Origin: a bacterium
Lineage (GTDB): Bacteria; Auribacterota; UBA3054
Length of the DNA: 64,000 bases
Direction of reading: 5' to 3'
Assembly: GCA_017963805.1 (NCBI GenBank)
Contig: JAGCTE010000040.1
Coordinates: 1-64,000, forward strand
Part shown: one piece after another, positions 38,611-47,086 of the stretch
Position numbering within the stretch: position 1 is the stretch's first letter
Layout of the letters: each line of letters begins with the position of its first letter
The notes under the pieces: model-generated
The model's input: only the letters and a program-made list of their open reading frames with translations
Told to the model about the DNA's origin: nothing
The model's database searches: none
Translations under genes and position numbers: made by a program

Positions 38611-38930
38611 TGAGCGGATTACCACTTACCAAAGACAATTTCGAAGCGGAAGCCCTGAAATGTGAGGGCGCTGTCATAATCGATTTCTGGGCCACCTGGT
38701 GCGGACCGTGCAAGGCCTTCATGCCAATCGTGGAAGCCTTCGCGAATGAACACCCTGAGATCAAGTTTTGCACGGTGAACGTCGACGAGGCCCCGGAGAT
38801 CGCCGAACGCTACGAAGTGATGAGCATACCGACTTTGGTGTTCCTTAAAGGAGGGGAGTTGAAAGAGATCTCCGTCGGCTCCCTTCCTCCCAAAGTCCTC
38901 GAGGAAAAAGCCGCGAAAGCCTTCGCATGA
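38610..38930 (+). CDS. trxA: Thioredoxin
   Basis: 106-residue thioredoxin with the active site WCGPC (Cys31, Cys34), FWATW before it and the cis-proline motif MSIPTLVFLKGG. No signal peptide, so it is cytoplasmic. It overlaps the giant pseudopilin gene by one base and the next gene by four bases, but the chain of overlaps alone does not show a shared function. Confidence 0.95.
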   Translation: MSGLPLTKDNFEAEALKCEGAVIIDFWATWCGPCKAFMPIVEAFANEHPEIKFCTVNVDEAPEIAERYEVMSIPTLVFLKGGELKEISVGSLPPKVLEEKAAKAFA

Positions 38931-39988
38931 CATTTTTCGCAAAAGACCTGTGGCCGTCAGTTTTGGCGGCCTTTTTAATTAGCGCGGCAGCGTCCAGGCT
39001 GCTCGCTTATCTTTATGTGAAAAAAGGCTGGTGCGCCCCCAGCCGCACGGGCGGCGCAATGCCTCTGACGGGCGGGATAGGGATCCTGGCGGGATTTGTT
39101 TCATGCCTATTGATCTTTTGGATTTGCCATAGGTTTGATCAGCTGATCGACATCAGCTTCTTCTTATTTTCAATTATTGTTTTGGGATTGCTCCTGCCTT
39201 TTTTTGTCCTTGGTCTTCTTGACGACTTTGTCCACTTCAGGCCTCTTCCCAAACTGTTGCTTTTCATTCTGGCCGCCGCTTTGCAGCTGATCCTGATCTT
39301 TTCGTGCCTGATCGTTCTGAGTTTCAGCGGCTACAGTTTCCCGCCTTCTTCTTTTCTTCTTCCGCTCCTTGTTGTGTTTCTGCTTTTTTTCTTTGCCAAT
39401 TCTTACAATTTTTTGGACAACGCCAACGGGCATTGCGCTGTCGCGGTCTTGGGAACGGTCTTGGCGGCTTTTTTTACTTCCGGCACCGAGATCAATGAAG
39501 CTGAGATCGCGATATTCCATCTGGGCCTGGCGGCTTCGGTCGTCGGTTTTTTGATCTGGAATTTCCCGTTTAAACCGAAACTTTACCTTGGAGACGCTGG
39601 CAGCCTCTTTTTGGGAGCTTTGACAGTCTTGATGGTCGCGCTTTCCCGACCCGGGGAAAGTCATGTTGTTTTGGAATGCGCGACGCTTCTGGCGTTCCCT
39701 TTGTACGACACCTGTGCGGTCATGCTTCTCAGAGTCCTAAGGGGACAGAATCCGACCATCGGCGGGCAGGACCATTATTCGCACAGACTGATGAGGGGAG
39801 GATTCCCTCTGTGGCTGGTTAATTTGATTGCTTTTACGGCGGCGGGCGTTCTGCCCGTGATCGTGTTGAAACTGCCTTCTCAAACCGTCTTTTTCGGCCC
39901 TTTCGTCATTTGGGCGTTTTTGCTTTTCCTCGACGTTCTGGCCGCTTTGTTGGCAAAAATGGCGCGGAATTCTTCCGAAGCGGACTAG
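38927..39988 (+). CDS. Glycosyltransferase family 4 (WecA/MraY-like) phospho-sugar transferase
   Basis: 353-residue integral membrane enzyme with about 10 helices. Family motifs: LGLLDDFVHF (the DD motif), NSYNFLDNANGHCA (the usual NFMDGxDG with both glycine and second Asp replaced) and LYLGDAGSLFLG. The DD, NFLD and GDAGS aspartates remain. It probably loads a sugar-1-phosphate onto undecaprenyl phosphate. Base use is richer in T and TTT/TTG codons than its neighbours, partly because of membrane residues. A hairpin at 39989-40009 follows the stop. Confidence 0.85.
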   Translation: MTFFAKDLWPSVLAAFLISAAASRLLAYLYVKKGWCAPSRTGGAMPLTGGIGILAGFVSCLLIFWICHRFDQLIDISFFLFSIIVLGLLLPFFVLGLLDDFVHFRPLPKLLLFILAAALQLILIFSCLIVLSFSGYSFPPSSFLLPLLVVFLLFFFANSYNFLDNANGHCAVAVLGTVLAAFFTSGTEINEAEIAIFHLGLAASVVGFLIWNFPFKPKLYLGDAGSLFLGALTVLMVALSRPGESHVVLECATLLAFPLYDTCAVMLLRVLRGQNPTIGGQDHYSHRLMRGGFPLWLVNLIAFTAAGVLPVIVLKLPSQTVFFGPFVIWAFLLFLDVLAALLAKMARNSSEAD

Positions 39989-40009
39989 GCAAGGCTTTAT
40001 AGGCCTTGC
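39989..40009 (+). terminator. Hairpin after the GT4 gene, possible weak terminator
   Basis: GCAAGGC and GCCTTGC form a seven-pair stem with a seven-base loop immediately after the TAG. The U-run is short and interrupted (GGTTTG), so termination would be weak or partial. Confidence 0.45.
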
Positions 40010-40012
40010 GGT

Positions 40013-40041
40013 TTGACATTTCGGGGCGTTTTTAATATCAT
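40013..40041 (+). promoter_or_regulatory. Sigma70-type promoter of the TIM-barrel-rpsP-trmD-rplS operon
   Basis: TTGACA (40013-40018) and TATCAT (40036-40041) are separated by exactly 17 bases. The expected start near 40048 leaves a leader of about 105 bases before the first gene. Confidence 0.85.
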
Positions 40042-40047
40042 TTCTAA

Positions 40048-40153
40048 TAAGTTTTATACCGTGGAAAAATATCTCCGGCGGCGCGAGTCAGCACACGGTT
40101 CCCCAAAAAGTGTTGGGGAAACGCGATCCAACCGGATAATCTAATGAGGAACA
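40048..40153 (+). ncRNA. Structured 5' leader of the rpsP operon, class unknown
   Basis: A perfect eight-pair hairpin (TTCCCCAA/TTGGGGAA, 40099-40120, loop AAAGTG) sits beside a six-pair stem ACCGTG/CACGGT (40058-40063 with 40094-40099). TCCGG (40074-40078) can also pair with CCGGA (40132-40136), which would cross the second stem as a pseudoknot. The ribosome binding site GAGGAA lies right after it. I could not match it to a known riboswitch; a ribosomal-protein autoregulation site is an alternative. Confidence 0.5.
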
Positions 40154-40963
40154 ATGAAACTAGGATTAACCACCGCAAGTTTCGACACGGCCATCCAGGG
40201 CGGCCGTACCAATTTGGTGAAGATCATCGAATCAGCCGGGAATCTGGGCTTCGAAGGCCTGGAAATCATCAATAAGAAAGAGGTTTGGCGCAAGGATATC
40301 AGCGATGATATCAAAGTCAACCTGGTCAGGATGCGCGAGAAAAAGCAGCGTTACTTCGCCTACGGCGTGAGCTTCGATCTCGCTTTGGCGGACGACACGC
40401 TCCGCTGGCGCATGATGAACAAAGTCAGGGAAGCCGTTCTTTTGGCCGCCGTCACGAACGTCAGCTACGTTACGCTTTACGGCTGCATGACGGAAGAAGG
40501 CGCCGCCTTCGCCGAAAATAAGGACGTTCTGGTCAAGACGATCAAGGACTGCCTGGATCTGGCGGAAATGAAGCACGTGACGCTCTGCCTTGCCAACGAC
40601 AATCCTACCCTGAACGGCATCGCCAATCTTAAGGCCGTCTGCGAGGAAGTCGCCTCAGAGAACTTCAAGCTCAGCTTGGACCTTGGACAGATCGCCATGG
40701 GCGGCGAATCCCCCGTGGAAGCCCTGAAGGCTCTGAGCAAGTATGTCGCCGAAGTTTTGGCGACCGACGTGAAGGAAGCCGAAGGCGGTCAGCTTGAGTT
40801 CTGCGCGGCCGGCGAGGGCAAAGTCCCGTTCGCCGAAGTCATCGCGCTGCTTCGCCAGCTTTCCTTCGAAGGCTTCATCAGCGTTTACTACAAGGGCAGC
40901 GAAGAACCCGCCGACGGCGTGAAGCGCTGCGCCGAGAATCTCAAAAAGCTTTTGAGCGAATAA
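40154..40963 (+). CDS. TIM-barrel sugar phosphate isomerase/epimerase-like protein
   Basis: 269 residues of the xylose isomerase-like TIM-barrel family (AP endonuclease 2 group). It begins KLGLTTASFDTAIQGG, has NLGFEGLEIINKKEVW and later LSLDLGQIAMGGESPVEAL and EGKVPFAEVIALLRQLSFEGFISVYYKG, the usual order of metal and substrate strands. The substrate is unknown. It is the first gene behind the structured leader, and rpsP follows after 12 bases with GAGGA ahead of it. Confidence 0.8.
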   Translation: MKLGLTTASFDTAIQGGRTNLVKIIESAGNLGFEGLEIINKKEVWRKDISDDIKVNLVRMREKKQRYFAYGVSFDLALADDTLRWRMMNKVREAVLLAAVTNVSYVTLYGCMTEEGAAFAENKDVLVKTIKDCLDLAEMKHVTLCLANDNPTLNGIANLKAVCEEVASENFKLSLDLGQIAMGGESPVEALKALSKYVAEVLATDVKEAEGGQLEFCAAGEGKVPFAEVIALLRQLSFEGFISVYYKGSEEPADGVKRCAENLKKLLSE

Positions 40964-40975
40964 GAGGAAAAATAT

Positions 40976-41260
40976 ATGGCTACTAAAATCAGACTTAGAA
41001 GAACAGGTACCACCAATCTGGCCACTTTCCGCATCGTCGCCGCCGACGAACGTTCTCCCAGAGACGGCCGCTTCCTCGAAACTTTGGGTTCCTACGACCC
41101 GAGGAAAGAGGGCGACGAGAAAGTCCAGCTGAACGTCGAGCGCGCCCAGTATTGGGTGAACGTCGGCGCCCAGGTGACCGAGAAAGCCGTTTCGCTTTTG
41201 AAGTCCAAAGGTGTCGTTTTCCCGAGCAAGGCCACCAAGAAAGCCAAAACTCAGGAATAA
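40976..41260 (+). CDS. rpsP: 30S ribosomal protein bS16
   Basis: 94 residues. ATKIRLRRTGTTNLATFRIVAADERSPRDGRFLETLGSYDP matches bS16 throughout, with VNVGAQVTEKAVSLLKSKG at the end. In most bacteria the order is rpsP-rimM-trmD-rplS; rimM is missing here. A short AAAAGC...GCTTTT hairpin lies between this gene and trmD. Confidence 0.97.
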   Translation: MATKIRLRRTGTTNLATFRIVAADERSPRDGRFLETLGSYDPRKEGDEKVQLNVERAQYWVNVGAQVTEKAVSLLKSKGVVFPSKATKKAKTQE

Positions 41261-41287
41261 AAGCAATCCGCTTTTTTGCTCTTTCAC

Positions 41288-41968
41288 ATGAAAATCGATG
41301 TGCTGACCCTTTTCCCCGGCTCCCTTGAAGCGTATTTGAAAGAGAATATCGCGAGGAGGGCGAGCGAAAGCGGTCTTTTGGAAGTGAGGCTTCACGATTT
41401 TCGCGAATACACTCACGACCGGCATCGCACAGTTGACGATTCCCCCTACGGCGGAGGCCCCGGAATGCTGATAGGCCCTGCGCCGATCTTCGAGGCCATG
41501 GACGACCTTCAGCTCTGGGACGCATACAAGATCTTTCTTACTCCCAGCGGCAGGCCGTTGAGCTACGGCGTCGCCCGCGATCTTTCGAAGCGCGACCGCG
41601 TGATGATCCTCTGCGGACATTACGAAGGCGTAGACCAGAGAGTGCGCGACATTATGGACGAGGAGATCTCGATAGGGGACTATGTCATCAGCAACGGTTC
41701 GGTCGCCGCCATGGTCCTGATCGACACCGTGACGAGGCTCGTGCCGGGGACGCTGGGAAACGAAGAGAGCGCGGAGAACGATTCGTTCTGCGACGGTCTT
41801 CTCGAGTATCCCCAGTACACCCGCCCCGAGGAATACCGCGGGATGAGAGTGCCGGACGTTCTGCTGAGCGGGAACCATCAGCTCATCGCCAAATGGAGAA
41901 GGGAAAAGCAGCTTGAACTGACGAAGCTGCGGCGCCCCGAACTTTTGGAGAAAGAGAAAACGGAATAA
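41288..41968 (+). CDS. trmD: tRNA (guanine-N1)-methyltransferase TrmD
   Basis: 226-residue SPOUT enzyme making m1G37 in tRNAs. I chose ATG 41288 (MKIDVLTLFPG); an upstream TTG at 41276 in frame is unlikely. Signatures: TVDDSPYGGGPGML, LCGHYEGVDQRV, EEISIGDYVISNG and the knot motif. No clear Shine-Dalgarno sequence lies before the ATG, so it may be translated more weakly than rpsP and rplS, as trmD is in E. coli. Confidence 0.96.
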   Translation: MKIDVLTLFPGSLEAYLKENIARRASESGLLEVRLHDFREYTHDRHRTVDDSPYGGGPGMLIGPAPIFEAMDDLQLWDAYKIFLTPSGRPLSYGVARDLSKRDRVMILCGHYEGVDQRVRDIMDEEISIGDYVISNGSVAAMVLIDTVTRLVPGTLGNEESAENDSFCDGLLEYPQYTRPEEYRGMRVPDVLLSGNHQLIAKWRREKQLELTKLRRPELLEKEKTE

Positions 41969-42000
41969 TCGGAAATAATTAACAAAAATAAAGAAATACT

Positions 42001-42354
42001 ATGAGCAACTTGATCGAAAAAATCCAAGGCCAGAAAAGAGCGGAAGCCCTAGTGCCTTTCCGCGTTGGCGACACCGTCAAGGTGAACCAGAAGATCCGTG
42101 AAGGCGACAAAGAGCGCATCCAGGTCTTCCAGGGCGTCGTTATAGCCCGTCAGGGCGGCGGCGCCGGCGAGACCTTCACGGTCCGCAAGATATCCTTCGG
42201 CGTCGGCGTTGAGCGCGTCTATCCCGTCAATTCCCCGAACGTGGTGAGCGTCGAGGTCGTGAGGGAAGGCGCCGTCCGCCGCGCGAGGCTGTACTACCTC
42301 CGCGGCCGCGTTGGCAAAGCCGCCAAGATCTCTGAAAAGCGTCGCGCCAACTAG
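42001..42354 (+). CDS. rplS: 50S ribosomal protein bL19
   Basis: 117 residues with [35 protein letters not shown] and the closing [16 protein letters not shown], the bL19 pattern. It starts 32 bases after trmD and is followed by a GC-rich hairpin. It ends the rpsP operon. Confidence 0.97.
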   Translation: MSNLIEKIQGQKRAEALVPFRVGDTVKVNQKIREGDKERIQVFQGVVIARQGGGAGETFTVRKISFGVGVERVYPVNSPNVVSVEVVREGAVRRARLYYLRGRVGKAAKISEKRRAN

Positions 42355-42365
42355 GCGCACTTTTG

Positions 42366-42392
42366 GGCCCCGGCGGCTTACCGCCCGGGGCC
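42366..42392 (+). terminator. GC-rich hairpin after rplS
   Basis: GGCCCCGGCGG pairs with CCGCCCGGGGCC (one bulged C) around a CTTA loop. The trailing sequence (TAACTCTT) has only a few T, so it may be a partial terminator or a transcript-stabilising end. Confidence 0.6.
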
Positions 42393-42419
42393 TAACTCTT
42401 AAAAATTACAAGAAAAACT

Positions 42420-44135
42420 ATGGCATCTGAAGATCTTATTCTGGATATTTTGCTTGAACAAGGCAAGATCACACAGGAGAATATTGACAAGTGTCGCGAC
42501 AACCTCGGCGTCAGGGCCAACACAATGCTTGAGCTTCTGTGCCTTGACGGCGTCATCAAGGAAGAGGAGCTGGTCGCCTTTTTGGTCGACTATCTCTCCG
42601 TTCCTTCCGTGACACTCTCCGACAACACTATCCCCCCCGAAGTAATCCAGTGCGTCCCCGGCGATTTCGTCAGAAAGAACCATCTCATGCCTTTCAAACT
42701 GGAAGCGAACACGCTTACGGTCGGCATGGTGAACCCGATGGATGTGGACGTGGTAGATAACCTGACCGTCGAACTTAACAAGAATCCCCAGACTCAGGGC
42801 ATTTCCGTCGAGACCGCCATCGCCGGCCCCATCGACATCCAGAATGCCATAGACCTTTACTACCGCGGACAGCAGTTCGAGACGGCTGTTAGCGAAGCGG
42901 AAGAAGGGGATTACAGTGAAGCGCTGAAAGGCATAGGCAACATCTCGGGCGGCGAGGGCGAGGACGAAGCCCCGATCATTCGTTTCGTTTCCGCCATCAT
43001 CACCCAGGCCTACCGCATGCGCGCTTCCGATATTCACATTGAGCCTCTTGAGAAACGCATTCGTATCCGCTACCGCATCGACGGCGTTTTGAAAGAGATG
43101 GAATCGCCCCCGAAGAGACTGCAGGGCCCCATCATGTCGCGTTTGAAAATTATGTCCGGCATGAACATGGCCGAGCGCAGGATCCCTCAGGACGGCCGTA
43201 TTAAATTCAAAGTCGACAAGGTGGTCCTTGACCTGCGCGTCTCGAACCTCCCCGGTACGCACGGCGAATCGGTGGTCATGCGTATTCTGGACAAATCCTC
43301 CCTGATGCTCGGTCTAAGTGAACTGGGCTTCCTTGACGAGGACGAGAACACCTTCCGTCACCTGATCTCGATGCCTAACGGCGTGCTTCTGGTGACGGGC
43401 CCCACTGGTTCCGGCAAGACCACGACGCTTTACGGCTGCTTGAACTTCCTCAACAAACCGGACGTCAAGCTGATCACCGTGGAAGACCCTGTCGAATACA
43501 TGCTGGGCGGCATCAACCAGGTCCAGGTCAACGACGAGATCAACTTCACGTTCAGCCACGCCCTCCGTTCCATTCTGCGTCAGGCCCCGAACATCATCAT
43601 GGTCGGCGAGATCCGAGACAGAGTGACGGCTGAGATCGCGACCCAGGCGTCGCTTACGGGACACCTGGTCTTCTCGACGCTGCACACCAACGACGCTCCT
43701 TCCGCCATTACCCGTCTTATAGACATGGGCGTGAAACCCTTCCTTGTGGCCACGTCCGTCATCGGCGTCATGGCCCAGCGTCTCGCCCGTACCGTCTGCA
43801 AGAACTGCGCCTGCGAATACGTTCCGGACCCCCAGGTCTGCAAGGTGATGCACCTTTCCGACGAGTACATCAAGAGTCACAAGTGGATCCACGGCGCCGG
43901 CTGCGAAGTTTGCAACGGCACCGGCTACAAAGGACGTAAAGGCCTTTTCGAGATCATGGTCGTTAACGACGCAATCCGCAGGCTCGTCTACGAGTGCGTG
44001 CCGGCCAACGAGATCCGCGCCGAAGCCCGCAAGAACGGAATGGCCACGCTGCGCGAGGACGGTCTTAAGAAGGCCGAGCGCGGTATCACGACGCTTGAGG
44101 AAGTCTTGCGTATAACCGCGGTCGACGAGGCCTAA
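42420..44135 (+). CDS. Type II secretion/type IV pilus assembly ATPase (GspE/PilB), first copy
   Basis: 571-residue AAA+ motor. An N-terminal MshEN-type domain (1-150) precedes Walker A GPTGSGKTTTL, the ASP box MVGEIRD region and Walker B-like motifs (IIMVGEIRDRVTAEIA), then HLVFSTLHTNDAPSAITRLIDMG. A zinc-binding insert with CKNC and CEVC pairs follows (about 460-510). Start: weak ribosome binding (ACAAGAAAA). The second ATPase starts 15 bases after its stop; only one GspF follows both. Confidence 0.93.
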   Translation: MASEDLILDILLEQGKITQENIDKCRDNLGVRANTMLELLCLDGVIKEEELVAFLVDYLSVPSVTLSDNTIPPEVIQCVPGDFVRKNHLMPFKLEANTLTVGMVNPMDVDVVDNLTVELNKNPQTQGISVETAIAGPIDIQNAIDLYYRGQQFETAVSEAEEGDYSEALKGIGNISGGEGEDEAPIIRFVSAIITQAYRMRASDIHIEPLEKRIRIRYRIDGVLKEMESPPKRLQGPIMSRLKIMSGMNMAERRIPQDGRIKFKVDKVVLDLRVSNLPGTHGESVVMRILDKSSLMLGLSELGFLDEDENTFRHLISMPNGVLLVTGPTGSGKTTTLYGCLNFLNKPDVKLITVEDPVEYMLGGINQVQVNDEINFTFSHALRSILRQAPNIIMVGEIRDRVTAEIATQASLTGHLVFSTLHTNDAPSAITRLIDMGVKPFLVATSVIGVMAQRLARTVCKNCACEYVPDPQVCKVMHLSDEYIKSHKWIHGAGCEVCNGTGYKGRKGLFEIMVVNDAIRRLVYECVPANEIRAEARKNGMATLREDGLKKAERGITTLEEVLRITAVDEA

Positions 44136-44150
44136 AAAGGAGAACAATAT

Positions 44151-45845
44151 ATGGCATTTGATATTGAAACTTTAGGTCAAGCTCTGATAGATTCCGGCAC
44201 TGCGACCCAGGAACAGATCAACGAGGCCGTGCAGGAAGCGACAGCCAACGGCGTTCCCGTCGAGGTCGTTCTGGCCCAGAAGAACATCGCGACGGCGGAG
44301 CAGATCCACGAAGCGGTCTCGATGGCTTACGGCATGCCGTTCGTCACCCTTGATTACAAGCACATTCCCGAGGATGTTCTCGACCTTATCACGCCTTCTT
44401 CGGCGGAACTTTACCGCGCCATTCCTTTCAAACGCGAGGAAAACGGCGCCGTTAGTGTCGCCATGGCCGACCTTGAGAACCTCTCCGCCGTCGACACCAT
44501 CCGCTACAATCTTGGCGTCGACGTCACTCCCGCTCTGACGACCGACGACCAGATCGAAGCGGTCCTGGAAGGATACTATAGAAAGAAAGCCGAGTCCCTG
44601 GACGAGCTGATCAACGACCTGGCGGCCCTGAAGCCCGAGGAACTGGCCGAGGACGAAAACTCCGCCCAGGCCCAGAGCGGCCCTGTCGTCAAGCTGCTCG
44701 AGCTCATATTGGTCCAGGCTGTGAAAGACGGCGCTTCCGACGTGCACTTCGAACCGTTCGAAGACGTCTTCAAGATCCGCTACCGTGTGGACGGCTCGCT
44801 TTACGAACTGGTCCCGCCGCCGAAATCCCTGGCCCCGGCTCTTGCTTCCCGTATCAAAGTTATGGCAGGCCTTAAGATCGCCGAAAGGCGTCTCCCTCAG
44901 GACGGACGTATCACGGCCCGCATCGCCGGCCGCCAGATCGACCTGCGCGTCTCCACTCTGCCGACCATGTTCGGCGAATCGGTGGTGGTGCGAATCCTTG
45001 ACCGCGAGGCGGTCAAGCTCGATCTGCGCAACCTCGGCTTGGAAGACGACGTCAGGGAAAAACTGACCGAGATCATTTTGAGGCCGAACGGCATCGTTTT
45101 GGTGACCGGGCCTACCGGCTGCGGCAAGACCACGACGCTTTACGCTTGCTTAGCCAGGATCAACGACATCGAATCGAAAGTCATTACCACGGAAGACCCG
45201 GTGGAATACGACGTGGAAGGCGTTGTCCAGGTGCCGATCAACGAAGCGGTCGGCCTTACTTACGCCAGATCCCTTCGTTCCATTCTGCGTCAGGACCCCG
45301 ACCGAATCATGGTGGGGGAGATCCGCGACTTGGAAACGACCCAGATCGCCATTCAGGCTTCGCTGACCGGCCACTTGGTTTTGTCCACGCTGCACACGAA
45401 CGACGCGCCGACGACCATCACGCGTCTTATCGATATGGGCACCGAGCCCTTCCTTATCGGCTCCACCCTCCAGTGCGTCGTGGCCCAGCGTCTTATCAGG
45501 AAGATCTGCCCGTTCTGCAAGGAAGAGTACAAGCCGACTCCGGAAGAGCTGAAGCGTCTTGACCCGCAGCATCCGGACGCCTACGGCGACGTCAAGTTCT
45601 ACCGCGGCACCGGCTGCCCGCACTGCAACAACTCGGGCTACCGCGGCCGCACCGGCATCTACGAGATGCTCGAGATCAACGACGAACTGCGCGACATGAT
45701 CAACGACCGCGCGCCCGCGACCGCTTTGCGCGACAAGGGCCGCGAGCACGGCATGCGCAGCCTGCGCGAGGACGGCATCCTTAAGATCAAACGCGGCATC
45801 ACGACCATTTCCGAAGTCTGCCGCAGCACGATCGCCCACGGTTAA
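44151..45845 (+). CDS. Type II secretion/type IV pilus assembly ATPase (GspE/PilB), second copy
   Basis: 564 residues, related to but clearly diverged from the gene before it. N-terminal MshEN-type domain, Walker A GPTGCGKTTTL, RIMVGEIRDLETTQIA, LVLSTLHTNDAPTTITRLIDMG, then zinc pairs CPFC and CPHC and EDGILKIKRGITTISEVCR at the end. AAGGAG lies upstream. Tandem GspE-type ATPases are unusual; one may be a PilB-type extension motor and the other its partner. Confidence 0.93.
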   Translation: MAFDIETLGQALIDSGTATQEQINEAVQEATANGVPVEVVLAQKNIATAEQIHEAVSMAYGMPFVTLDYKHIPEDVLDLITPSSAELYRAIPFKREENGAVSVAMADLENLSAVDTIRYNLGVDVTPALTTDDQIEAVLEGYYRKKAESLDELINDLAALKPEELAEDENSAQAQSGPVVKLLELILVQAVKDGASDVHFEPFEDVFKIRYRVDGSLYELVPPPKSLAPALASRIKVMAGLKIAERRLPQDGRITARIAGRQIDLRVSTLPTMFGESVVVRILDREAVKLDLRNLGLEDDVREKLTEIILRPNGIVLVTGPTGCGKTTTLYACLARINDIESKVITTEDPVEYDVEGVVQVPINEAVGLTYARSLRSILRQDPDRIMVGEIRDLETTQIAIQASLTGHLVLSTLHTNDAPTTITRLIDMGTEPFLIGSTLQCVVAQRLIRKICPFCKEEYKPTPEELKRLDPQHPDAYGDVKFYRGTGCPHCNNSGYRGRTGIYEMLEINDELRDMINDRAPATALRDKGREHGMRSLREDGILKIKRGITTISEVCRSTIAHG

Positions 45846-45891
45846 TTGGAAAAATTACAACTAATATCGATTTCATAAATCGGAGGAAATC

Positions 45892-47013
45892 ATGAGCACT
45901 GCTCCAAAAAAGAAAAGCAAATTCGGCGACATCCGAATCGGCGGTCAGAAAAAGGCCACTGTTGCTGACATCGCGTTGTTCACGCGTCAGCTGGCCACGC
46001 TTCTCGACGCGGGTCTGCCCCTGGTCAGAAGTATCAGATTGCTCCAGCAGCAGCAGCCCCCCGGAACCCAGCTGGGCTCCGTTCTGAAGGAAGTCGTGGC
46101 CGGCGTGGAAAGCGGCAAGACCTTCTCGGACTCCCTTTCCAAGTTCCCGAAAGTCTTCGACGCCCTTTTCGTCAACATGGTGCGCGCCGGTGAGGCCGGC
46201 GGCGTCATCGAGACCGTACTTAACCGTCTGGCGGACTTCAGCGAAAAGAGCGAGAAACTGAAAAAGCGCGTGAAAGGCGCCATGACCTATCCTATCGTCA
46301 TTTTGACCATCGCCATGCTGGTCTGCGTGCTCTTGCTGGTCTTTGTCATTCCTAAATTCCAGGGCATGTTCGAACAGCAGGGCAACAAAATGCCTTGGAT
46401 CACCCAGACTCTTATCGACCTTTCCCACGGTTTGGTCAACATCTTTAAGAGCCCCATCAAACTCGTCATCGTCGCGGCTGTCATCTTCGTCATCGTGACG
46501 CTCTGGAAGGCCTTCAAGCGTTCCAAAAGCGGCGCTTACATGATCGACAGATTCCTCATTTCGGCGCCGGTCTTCGGCACCCTGATCAGGAAGTCCATCA
46601 TCGCCCGCTTCACCCGTACCCTGGGCACACTTCTGAACGCCGGCGTCCCCATTCTGCAGGCTCTCGACATCGTGAAAGACGCTGTGGGCAACCTGGTCGT
46701 CGCCAGAGTTATCAACAAGGTGCACGCCTCCATCAAAGAGGGCGGATCCGTTACCGAGCCCCTGGCTGAGTCCGGCATCTTCGACGGCATGGTGACAGGT
46801 ATGTTGTCTGTCGGTGAGGAAACCGGCACGATGGCCCCGATGCTCCTCAGGATCGCCGACACTTACGACGACGACGTGGACTCCGCGGTCGACAGCTTGT
46901 CCTCCATCATCGAGCCGTTGCTGATCGTCTTCCTGGCCTTGATCGTCGGTACCATCGTTATCGCGATGTTCCTGCCGATGACCGCCATGTTGAAAGGCGT
47001 CGGCGGCGTCTGA
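45892..47013 (+). CDS. Type II secretion/type IV pilus inner-membrane platform protein (GspF/PilC)
   Basis: 373-residue platform protein with two repeated GspF domains and three hydrophobic segments. The first repeat is FTRQLATLLDAGLPLVRSIRLL and the second FTRTLGTLLNAGVPILQALDIV; EEGGSVTEPLAESGIF and SVGEETGTMAPMLLRIAD are typical. AGGAGG precedes the start. A good terminator follows 25 bases after the stop and ends the ATPase-platform unit. Confidence 0.95.
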   Translation: MSTAPKKKSKFGDIRIGGQKKATVADIALFTRQLATLLDAGLPLVRSIRLLQQQQPPGTQLGSVLKEVVAGVESGKTFSDSLSKFPKVFDALFVNMVRAGEAGGVIETVLNRLADFSEKSEKLKKRVKGAMTYPIVILTIAMLVCVLLLVFVIPKFQGMFEQQGNKMPWITQTLIDLSHGLVNIFKSPIKLVIVAAVIFVIVTLWKAFKRSKSGAYMIDRFLISAPVFGTLIRKSIIARFTRTLGTLLNAGVPILQALDIVKDAVGNLVVARVINKVHASIKEGGSVTEPLAESGIFDGMVTGMLSVGEETGTMAPMLLRIADTYDDDVDSAVDSLSSIIEPLLIVFLALIVGTIVIAMFLPMTAMLKGVGGV

Positions 47014-47037
47014 TGATTTGGAACCGTTTCGGAATGG

Positions 47038-47066
47038 AAAGGCCGCTCATGTGCGAGCGGCCTTTT
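47038..47066 (+). terminator. Rho-independent terminator after the GspF gene
   Basis: AAAGGCCGCTC pairs with GAGCGGCCTTTT around a six-base loop (ATGTGC), with a T-run ending TTTTCTTT. It separates the secretion genes from icd. Confidence 0.9.
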
Positions 47067-47086
47067 CTTTGAAGTGAGGAGAACGA

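Noticed and set aside
40048-40153. A known riboswitch class (fluoride, SAM, cobalamin, THF, preQ1, ZTP, c-di-GMP)
   Set aside because: None of the core motifs of these classes is recognisable, so I left it as an unassigned leader.
41259-41280. Terminator between rpsP and trmD
   Set aside because: AAAAGC...GCTTTT has only two G:C pairs, so it is too weak to call.
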